In this document: piece by piece, positions 57,926 through 64,000 of the stretch | Numbering within the stretch: the stretch's first letter is position 1 | How the letters are laid out: each line of letters begins with the position of its first letter | Assembly: GCA_965234405.1 (NCBI GenBank) | Contig: OZ248346.1 | Length of the DNA stretch: 64,000 nt | Strand: one strand, 5' to 3' | Source: Planktophila turicensis | Lineage (GTDB): Bacteria; Actinomycetota; Actinomycetes; Nanopelagicales; Nanopelagicaceae | Program-made: the position numbers and the translations under genes | Notes under the pieces: generated by a model | What the model saw: the letters and a program-made list of their open reading frames with translations, nothing else | What the model was told of the DNA's origin: nothing | Databases searched by the model: none

Positions 57926-59226
57926 AGTGATGCACCTCCACGTGATGAGCTTGCTAGTTCGTATGCGGATTCAGCATGTTCCTTGAGGTCGATGCCTTCG
58001 ATTTCAACTTCACGTGAAACGCGGAAGCCGATTGTCTTCTCGATTGCAAAACCAATAATCAGAGTTGCAATAAATGAATATGCAGCGACTACGCCAACGC
58101 CCAGTGATTGCTTCACTAGGAGATCAGTTCCGCCGCCGTAGAAGATTCCATCGATCCCGATGCTGTTGACAACATGTGTGCCGAAGAATCCAACTGAGAG
58201 TGAGCCCCAGATACCACCGACAAGGTGAACGCCAACGACATCGAGTGAATCATCGAAGCCGAACTTGTACTTGATTCCGACTGCAAGTGAGCAGAGGATT
58301 CCTGAGATAAGTCCGATAACTACAGCAGCCCATGGAGCTACGAATGCACAAGCTGGGGTGATTGCGACAAGACCTGCAACTGCTCCAGAAGCTGCTCCGA
58401 GTGAAGTTGCATGACCGTTACGAATCTTCTCAACGAGCAACCAGCCGAGTACTGCGCCAGCTGTTGCAACTTGAGTATTCATAAATGCAAGTCCTGCGAT
58501 TCCATTTGCAGCAAGTGACGATCCAGCGTTGAAGCCAAACCATCCAAACCACAAGAGTCCTGCGCCAAGCATTACCAATGGCAATGAGTGAGGACGCATA
58601 GATTCTTTGCGCCATCCGATGCGCTTTCCTAGAACGATAGCTAGCGCAAGGCCGGCAGCTCCAGCATTGATGTGAACTGCAGTTCCGCCTGCAAAGTCTT
58701 CAAGACCCTTGCCTGCAAGATAACCAGTGCCTGTAATCGTGTCGCCAACCTTGTTTCCAAATGCGAATACCCAGTGTGCAACTGGGAAGTACACAACTGT
58801 TGACCAGATAGCAACGAAGATTGCCCATGATGAGAACTTTGCGCGATCTGCAATTGCACCAGAAATAAGTGCAGGAGTGATGATCGCAAACATGAGCTGG
58901 AATGCTGCGAATACGAGAACAGGAATTGGGTAGACGCCACCGTTGTTGGTGAAGTCATTAACCATTCCGCCGAATCCGCTAAAGCCAATTCCTCCATACC
59001 AAGGTGAATCAGCTGAATGTCCGAACGCTAATTCAAATCCGTAGATAACCCAGAGAACACTTACGATTCCCATTGTGATCATCGACATCATCATCATGTT
59101 GAGAACGCTCTTTGTACGAACCATTCCTCCGTAGAAGAATGCCAAACCAGGTGTCATAAGAAGTACTAATGCAGTACTTGCTAACATCCAAGCGGTGTCT
59201 CCACCGTTAAGAACTACGTCTTCCAT
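57922..59226 (-). CDS. amt: Ammonium transporter Amt
   Basis: A 434-residue ammonium channel with 11 TM helices. Conserved elements include DTAWMLASTALVLLMTPGLAFFYGGMVR, GGTAVHINAGAAGLALA (first pore His) and VGVHLVGGIWGSLSVGFF (second pore His). The ATG at 59226 is preferred to an in-frame GTG at 59256 because the extra ten residues are not family-like. It is the first gene of amt-glnB(-glnD) and carries a GlnR-type box upstream. Confidence 0.95.
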   Translation of the reverse strand: MEDVVLNGGDTAWMLASTALVLLMTPGLAFFYGGMVRTKSVLNMMMMSMITMGIVSVLWVIYGFELAFGHSADSPWYGGIGFSGFGGMVNDFTNNGGVYPIPVLVFAAFQLMFAIITPALISGAIADRAKFSSWAIFVAIWSTVVYFPVAHWVFAFGNKVGDTITGTGYLAGKGLEDFAGGTAVHINAGAAGLALAIVLGKRIGWRKESMRPHSLPLVMLGAGLLWFGWFGFNAGSSLAANGIAGLAFMNTQVATAGAVLGWLLVEKIRNGHATSLGAASGAVAGLVAITPACAFVAPWAAVVIGLISGILCSLAVGIKYKFGFDDSLDVVGVHLVGGIWGSLSVGFFGTHVVNSIGIDGIFYGGGTDLLVKQSLGVGVVAAYSFIATLIIGFAIEKTIGFRVSREVEIEGIDLKEHAESAYELASSSRGGASL

Positions 59227-59311
59227 ATCTAATCCATTTCCAAAGATGAGGGGCACTCGTCGTTGAGATGGCGTAAAGATGCATGAAGTGAGTTACATAT
59301 GAAGGATTTGC

Positions 59312-59317
59312 AGGTTA
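59312..59317 (-). promoter_or_regulatory. Candidate -10 element of amt
   Basis: TAACCT on the minus strand, 27 bases downstream of the GlnR-type box. This promoter would leave a leader of about 80 bases before the amt start. Confidence 0.4.
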
Positions 59318-59344
59318 AGAAAGGGTCACAAAATGGCCCGTTGT

Positions 59345-59360
59345 GTTACGAGCGGGTTAC
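59345..59360 (-). promoter_or_regulatory. GlnR-type nitrogen-control box upstream of amt
   Basis: On the minus strand GTAAC, six bases, GTAAC: the same arrangement as at glnA (6939-6954). In both boxes the second half-site continues AC. It overlaps the ftsY stop codon and lies about 120 bases before the amt start. Confidence 0.72.
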
Positions 59361-60193
59361 GCGAGCAGGCCGGCGATATAGGCCTCAGGCTCGAATGGGG
59401 CGAAATCCTGAGCAGACTCGCCTGTCCCGATGAACTTAATCGGAATATCGAGCTCGCTCTCGATTGCTAGGGCAACTCCCCCGCGGGCGCTTCCATCGAG
59501 TTTGGTAACAATAAGGCCGGTGACTTCAACTGCTTCACTAAAGATTTTTGCTTGCGCCAATCCATTTTGACCGGTGGTGCCATCAATCACGAGAAGAACT
59601 TCAGCAAGTGGTGCGCCCTTTTCAATGACTCGCTTTACCTTTCCAAGTTCAGCCATCAGATCGCTCTTATTGTGCAGGCGTCCTGCTGTATCAACGATCA
59701 GATATTTGCTGCCGAGTTCGACGGCGCGTTTCACGCTATCAAATGCCACTGATGCTGGTTCTGCGTTCTCTTTACCCGCAATGACTTCGACGCCAATGCG
59801 CTGGCCCCAGGTTGTCAGCTGATCAACAGCTGCAGCTCGGAAGGTGTCCGCTGCTGCCAGTGTTACTGACTCACCGTTCTTGTGGAGCAAGGTGGCAAGT
59901 TTTGCGACAGATGTTGTCTTGCCGGTTCCATTAACTCCAACGACCATGATGACATTTGTTGAAAGATCACTTCGCAGTGCACGTGGCTTTGAGGAAAGTT
60001 TTGAAGTAAGAATCTCTTTGACTGCAGATTCAGCATCATCGCCACGCATCTTCTTCGATGCAGCAAGTAGCTCGGCAACCAGTGAAGGACCTAAATCGGA
60101 GGCAAGAAGTTCGACTTCAATCTCAGACCAATCCAGGGCTGAAGCAGTAGAAGTTCCGCGAACTTTGGCGATTAACCGATTGAAGAGACCCAT
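59357..60193 (-). CDS. ftsY: Signal recognition particle receptor FtsY (NG core only)
   Basis: A 278-residue GTPase that receives ribosome-SRP complexes at the membrane. It contains the N domain and G domain (VVGVNGTGKTTSVAKLA near residue 90, DTAGRLHNKSDLM, TKLDGSARGGVAL). The acidic membrane-binding A domain of many FtsY proteins is absent; a short N-terminal amphipathic segment (MGLFNRLIAKVRG) may serve instead. A leaderless promoter lies between smc and this gene. Confidence 0.95.
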   Translation of the reverse strand: MGLFNRLIAKVRGTSTASALDWSEIEVELLASDLGPSLVAELLAASKKMRGDDAESAVKEILTSKLSSKPRALRSDLSTNVIMVVGVNGTGKTTSVAKLATLLHKNGESVTLAAADTFRAAAVDQLTTWGQRIGVEVIAGKENAEPASVAFDSVKRAVELGSKYLIVDTAGRLHNKSDLMAELGKVKRVIEKGAPLAEVLLVIDGTTGQNGLAQAKIFSEAVEVTGLIVTKLDGSARGGVALAIESELDIPIKFIGTGESAQDFAPFEPEAYIAGLLA

Positions 60194-60200
60194 CGCTTAC

Positions 60201-60206
60201 AACCTA
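60201..60206 (-). promoter_or_regulatory. -10 element of a predicted leaderless ftsY promoter
   Basis: TAGGTT (minus strand) ends 7 bases before the ATG at 60193. Confidence 0.5.
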
Positions 60207-60212
60207 ATGAAG

Positions 60213-63200
60213 TTAGGCAGTTTCAGATTCGCGCAGACGCTGCGAAATAACTTCAGTCACGCCATCGCCGCGCATTGTCACGCCGTAGAGCGCATCAGCG
60301 ATTTCCATGGTGCGCTTTTGGTGGGTAATGATGATCAGCTGAGAACTTTCGCGAAGCTCTTCAAGGATTGTAAGAAGACGACCGAGGTTTACATCATCGA
60401 GCGCTGCTTCAACTTCATCGAGTACGTAGAACGGACTTGGACGTGACTTGAAGATTGCGACCAACATTGCAACGGCAGTAAGTGACTTCTCTCCGCCTGA
60501 AAGGAGCGAGAGGCGCTTGACGCGCTTTCCTGGTGGTCGTGCCTCAACATCGACACCTGTATTGAGCAAATCATCAGGGTTGGTGAGGAAGAGGCGACCG
60601 TCTCCACCTGGGAAGAGGCGCGAGAAGATATCTTTAAAGTGTTCTGCAACTTCTTCGTATGCTTCCATGAAGATCTGCTGTACTCGATCATCAACTTCCT
60701 TGATGATGTCAAGGAGATCCTTCTTAGTGCGCTTGAGATCTTCCAGCTGTTCAGCCAAGAACTTCAAGCGTTCTTCGAGGGCGTTGTACTCCTCGAGAGC
60801 GAGTGGGTTGATCTTTCCGAGCAAGGTCAATGAGCGCTCAGTTGCTGCCAGGCGCTTCTCTTGTTGATCGCGACGATAAGGAATGAGTTCGGTGGCAACG
60901 ATTTCGCCCTCTTCGGTTTCGATAAATGTTGGGACATCTTTATCAGGACCGTATTCAGCCACGAGAGTTGGGATATCAATGCCAAGTTCTTCCACAGCCT
61001 TGGTCTGAAGAGCTTCAACACGCATACGTTGCTCTGCGCGAGCAATTTCGTCGCGGTGAACACTTGAGGTGAGCTGATCAAGTTCTTGTGTGAGTTCGCG
61101 GTTACGAGCACGAACCGTGAGGGTCTCGCCTTCGCGATCTGATCGAGCGTTCTCGAGTCGGGTGCGCTCTGTCTGTGCTTTTGCGATAGAGCGTTCAATA
61201 TTGATAAGTGCTTCATAGGCGGCCTCTGCGATCGCCTGCGAAATTACTGCTCCTCGTGCACGTGCACCGCGACGAGAGACAGCGCGTTCTGATGCTTCAC
61301 GTTCAGCCTTTGCGGATTCTTCAAGAGCAAGTGCGCGTGCTGCAATCGATGCCACTCGCTCTTCAGAGGTGCGCACTGCAAGACGTGCTTCTACTTCTGC
61401 AGTACGAGCATTTGATACATCGTTACGGAGAGTTTCAGCGCGTGCGTGATCAGGTTCTGCAATCTCGCCATGGTTCTGCATCTGATTTGAAGCGATAGAA
61501 AGTTCGTTCTCATCGCGTGACTTTGCAGCCGTTGCCTCATTAATTGCAACGGTAAGGCGTTCAACTTCGGCAGTTGCAGATTTGATGTTCTGACCAGAGA
61601 CTGCAAGTTGCTCTGTAATCGCTGCAATGCGAGCATCAGATTCGTTGAGCTTTCCGAGCGCTGTATCAAAGGCAGCTTGTTTTGCTTCTACCTCTGTTGC
61701 AGCTGTTGAGATTTCAAATTTAAGTCGATCACACTTGTGGTTAAGGTCTTCGAGCTTCTTAGCGAGGTCATCGACAAGCGCCTTGATTTCGATCAGTGAA
61801 GTAGAGGAAGCGGAACCACCACGTGCACGGTGAGATGTAATGACATCACCATCACGTGTAACTACGGTTACATGTGGGTGCTGGCGAAGGATTGATTCAG
61901 CGCCCCGCGCATTGTCTGCAACGACTGTTGTTGCAAGAAGAGAAGCGAGAAGTTCTGAGATTTCAGATGAGCGAACATGGCTAAGAAGTGATGTTTGGCC
62001 TGAAGGGGTTTCGCCACCCGTGCGCTGACCTGGTTCGTAGACCAAGACATCTGCCTGGCCCAAGTTCTCGCTGCGAAGAGTTGTGAGCGCACTGACAGCA
62101 GATGAAAGATCTTTAACAACTACTGCATCTGCGAGCGAGCCAAGTGCTGCTGCAGTTGCAGCCTCCCAACCAGAATCAATCTGAATGAGTGAGGCGATGC
62201 TTCCAAGTATCTGAACGCCACGGGAATCACGGATAAGAGCTGCTGCCCCGTCTCGTGAATCGGATGTAAGGCGCATCGCTTCAAGCTTTGATTCGGTGGC
62301 ATTGCGTTCGCGATCTGCGGCGCGTTCTGCATCAACGAGTTCAGCGTGAGCTTTCTTAGCTGCATCGAGTGAATTCTTTGCGCCTTCGAATTGTGAATCG
62401 AGACCTTGTTCGCCAGCATCGGCGTTTCCGATCTCCATCTCAAACTTTGCATAATCGCTCTTTGCTGAATCAACGCGTGATTGTGCTTCTGCGCGAGCTG
62501 CTGCAAGTCGAGATATTTCCTCGGTGATTGCTTCAAGGCGGGCAGCAAGAGATTTGATATGTCCCTCTTGGCGCGCAGTACCTTCACGCTGATCTGCAAT
62601 TGCGCGCATTGCAGCAGCAATAGTGTCTTCTTCAGCTTTGAGTGCAGCTTCTGATGTAGCAAGTGCTGCAGTCGATGCAGCTAGCGCGTTCTGCGCTTCA
62701 ACAACTGCCCTACGAAGTTGGGCTTCTTCTTGGCGAAGAGTTGCTGCTTCTTGATCGAGCGCTTCAGGATCACGTCCTGCGCTGCGCGCTTCTTCTGCCT
62801 CTTCAGCAAGGAAGCGTGAGCGTTCCTGCGCTAGAGATTGAGTTCCGCGGAACTTCTCGCGAAGACCGCTAAGTGAATAGAAGTTCTCTTGCGCCTTAAT
62901 AAGAAGCGGGCTTTCAAAGGCAGACTGTGCGTCGAGCTCTTCTTCGCGACGACGTACCTTGTCGAGTTCGCCTTCAACATCTGCGCGACGCTCGCGTAGC
63001 GCGTTCTCGTCTGCAACTTCTGCATCCAGTGTCTTTGAAAGAGAGATGTAATCATCGGCAAGCAGACGCAACTTCGCGTCGCGTAAATCAGCTTGGATTG
63101 TTGCCGCCTTCTTTGCGACCTCAGCTTGCTTACCCAATGGGCGAAGTTGGCGACGGAGTTCGACGGTGAGATCGTTTACGCGAGCAAGGTTCGCCTGCAT

Positions 63201-63749
63201 CGAGTCGAGCTTACGAATCGCCTTCTCTTTACGCTTGCGGTGCTTGAGTACACCTGCAGCTTCTTCGATAAATCCGCGACGCTCTTCAGGTGTTGCCATC
63301 AAGATTGCATCAAGTTGGCCCTGGCCAACGATGACGTGCATCTCGCGACCGATACCTGAATCGCTCAAGAGTTCTTGGATATCAAGAAGACGTGATGCTT
63401 CTCCATTGATCTGATATTCGCTCTGTCCATTGCGGAAGAGAATGCGAGAGATAGTTACTTCGGTGTAATCGATAGGGAGCGCGCCATCGGTGTTATCAAT
63501 TGTTACTGCCACTTCTGCACGGCCTAGTGGTGCACGACCAGAAGTTCCGGCGAAGATAACGTCTTCCATCTTTCCGCCGCGAAGTGACTTTGCACCTTGT
63601 TCACCCATAACCCAGGTGAGTGCATCAACGACGTTTGATTTTCCAGAACCGTTAGGACCGACCACGCAGGTGATTCCGGGTTCGAGGCGAAGAGTGGTCG
63701 CCGAAGCAAAGGATTTAAATCCTTTGAGGGTGAGGCTCTTCAAATACAC
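60213..63749 (-). CDS. smc: Chromosome segregation protein SMC
   Basis: A 1178-residue structural-maintenance-of-chromosomes ATPase that compacts and segregates DNA with ScpA/ScpB. The N-terminal head has GPNGSGKSNVVDAL (Walker A Lys37). Two long coiled coils flank a hinge at about residues 510-650. The C-terminal head has the signature LLSGGEKSLTAVAML and the Walker B VLDEVEAALDD. Full length for the family. The GTG start is fixed by the leaderless promoter. It sits in the usual rnc-smc-ftsY order. Confidence 0.97.
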   Translation of the reverse strand: MYLKSLTLKGFKSFASATTLRLEPGITCVVGPNGSGKSNVVDALTWVMGEQGAKSLRGGKMEDVIFAGTSGRAPLGRAEVAVTIDNTDGALPIDYTEVTISRILFRNGQSEYQINGEASRLLDIQELLSDSGIGREMHVIVGQGQLDAILMATPEERRGFIEEAAGVLKHRKRKEKAIRKLDSMQANLARVNDLTVELRRQLRPLGKQAEVAKKAATIQADLRDAKLRLLADDYISLSKTLDAEVADENALRERRADVEGELDKVRRREEELDAQSAFESPLLIKAQENFYSLSGLREKFRGTQSLAQERSRFLAEEAEEARSAGRDPEALDQEAATLRQEEAQLRRAVVEAQNALAASTAALATSEAALKAEEDTIAAAMRAIADQREGTARQEGHIKSLAARLEAITEEISRLAAARAEAQSRVDSAKSDYAKFEMEIGNADAGEQGLDSQFEGAKNSLDAAKKAHAELVDAERAADRERNATESKLEAMRLTSDSRDGAAALIRDSRGVQILGSIASLIQIDSGWEAATAAALGSLADAVVVKDLSSAVSALTTLRSENLGQADVLVYEPGQRTGGETPSGQTSLLSHVRSSEISELLASLLATTVVADNARGAESILRQHPHVTVVTRDGDVITSHRARGGSASSTSLIEIKALVDDLAKKLEDLNHKCDRLKFEISTAATEVEAKQAAFDTALGKLNESDARIAAITEQLAVSGQNIKSATAEVERLTVAINEATAAKSRDENELSIASNQMQNHGEIAEPDHARAETLRNDVSNARTAEVEARLAVRTSEERVASIAARALALEESAKAEREASERAVSRRGARARGAVISQAIAEAAYEALINIERSIAKAQTERTRLENARSDREGETLTVRARNRELTQELDQLTSSVHRDEIARAEQRMRVEALQTKAVEELGIDIPTLVAEYGPDKDVPTFIETEEGEIVATELIPYRRDQQEKRLAATERSLTLLGKINPLALEEYNALEERLKFLAEQLEDLKRTKKDLLDIIKEVDDRVQQIFMEAYEEVAEHFKDIFSRLFPGGDGRLFLTNPDDLLNTGVDVEARPPGKRVKRLSLLSGGEKSLTAVAMLVAIFKSRPSPFYVLDEVEAALDDVNLGRLLTILEELRESSQLIIITHQKRTMEIADALYGVTMRGDGVTEVISQRLRESETA

Positions 63750-63755
63750 GCGGTT

Positions 63756-63761
63756 AACCTA
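63756..63761 (-). promoter_or_regulatory. -10 element of a predicted leaderless smc promoter
   Basis: TAGGTT (minus strand) ends 6 bases before the GTG at 63749. Confidence 0.5.
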
Positions 63762-63839
63762 TCGTTGCGCGAGCCATTGGTATAAAAGCGACTCGGTTCA
63801 AGTTCTACTTGAGGGTTTGTCTTAACTGCAGGGTTTTGA

Positions 63840-64000
63840 CTAAGAAATCTGTTGTTGCGAAAGTAATTCGAAGGCGGTGCGCGCAGCAGATTGTTCTGCC
63901 TCTCGCTTGCTCTTTCCAAGGCCTTCTGCAACTGCTTCACCCAAAACCATTGCGACAGCAGTGAAACTCTTATCGTGATCTGGGCCGGTTTCTGTCACTA
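63840..64000 (-). CDS. rnc: Ribonuclease III, C-terminal fragment at the window edge
   Basis: Only the last ~53 codons are present; the gene continues beyond the right edge. They form the second half of a double-stranded RNA-binding domain: ETGPDHDKSFTAVAMVLG, then GLGKSKREAEQSAARTAFELL, ending LSQQQIS and a TAG stop at 63840-63842. The match to the dsRBD of RNase III and the position upstream of smc make this assignment secure. The nuclease domain is outside the window. Confidence 0.88.
   Translation of the reverse strand, partial: VTETGPDHDKSFTAVAMVLGEAVAEGLGKSKREAEQSAARTAFELLSQQQIS

Noticed and set aside
338..63825. Many other open frames over 60 codons, antisense or frame-shifted to the listed genes
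   Set aside because: They lie inside well-supported genes, lack recognisable motifs and promoters, and have compositions expected of frame shadows.
1..64000. tRNA, rRNA, insertion sequences, prophage, integrase or attachment sites
   Set aside because: Reading all intergenic regions on both strands showed no tRNA T-loop signature, transposase-like protein, terminal repeats or integrase. The window looks like vertically inherited core chromosome.

Overview
This 64 kb window is a chromosomal core region of an actinobacterium. Gene families largely restricted to Actinobacteria (DUF3000, DUF3093, DUF3159, DUF4191, DUF4193, a PadR-ino1 pair, a PimB-like mannosyltransferase, a DesA-type acyl-ACP desaturase) sit beside GlnR-type nitrogen boxes and a SAM-IV riboswitch. 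The moderate GC, very short intergenic spaces and overlapping genes suggest a streamlined lineage such as the freshwater acI group (Nanopelagicales, e.g. Planktophila). That placement is inferred from gene content, not from a database search. No tRNA, rRNA, insertion sequence, prophage, integrase or CRISPR array was seen, and no stretch over 300 bases lacks a gene.

Layout. 1-6.9 kb: a partial FAD-dependent oxidoreductase, a Gfo/Idh/MocA oxidoreductase and an MMPL exporter on the minus strand; then lipB-lipA (lipoate), a PlsC-like acyltransferase, DUF4191 and RDD membrane proteins. 7-9.2 kb: glutamine synthetase glnA with a GlnR-type box and a strong terminator, then an AlkD-like DNA repair protein. 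9.2-13.1 kb: three transporters on the minus strand (MFS, NhaA, NCS1). 13.1-15.8 kb: a SAM-IV riboswitch driving a three-gene amino-acid ABC importer. 15.8-19.6 kb: SDR and enoyl-CoA hydratase, a small membrane protein with an out-of-frame LuxR-helix remnant, and ino1 with its PadR regulator. 19.7-30.2 kb: LysE exporter, a Cas4-like PD-(D/E)XK nuclease, a second PlsC, a small acidic protein, ROK glucokinase, SRPBCC, a FadD15-like acyl-CoA ligase, a sensorless two-component pair, a PimB-like glycosyltransferase, an NlpC/P60 peptidase, a RibD-C reductase and an EamA transporter. 30.2-43.5 kb: DUF3000, RNase D, FTR1 iron permease, fadA-fadB, dxs, acnA, a TRAM-domain RNA methyltransferase and two TrkA subunits. 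43.5-64 kb: DUF3159-dut-thioesterase, DUF3093/DUF4193, hflX-dapF-miaA-miaB, acyl-ACP desaturase, trmD-rimM-khpA-rpsP, ffh, amt-glnB-glnD, ftsY, smc and the 3' end of rnc. From RNase D to rnc the order resembles the mycobacterial chromosome as I remember it.

How the parts work together. Nitrogen: glnA and amt carry matching GTAAC-N6-GTAAC boxes, and PII (GlnB) and its modifying enzyme GlnD follow amt. Lipids: FadD-like ligase, thiolase/FadB, enoyl-CoA hydratase, two PlsC acyltransferases, the desaturase and inositol phosphate synthase cover fatty-acid turnover and phospholipid assembly. RNA and translation: HflX, MiaA/MiaB, TrmD/RimM/KhpA/S16 and the Ffh/FtsY targeting pathway.

The most striking property is regulatory. 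At 24 genes a TAnnnT hexamer ends exactly 6 or 7 bases before the start codon with no Shine-Dalgarno sequence, so leaderless transcription appears to be the default. The rule also fixes several start codons and points to a non-canonical ATT start for the FadD-like ligase. Other items worth checking are an 18-bp perfect palindrome at acnA, candidate operators at fadA, padR and ftr1, a 62-bp tail-to-tail coding overlap between fadB and dxs, and the Cas4-like nuclease. I did not find a clear novel multi-gene system; the content is mostly housekeeping.
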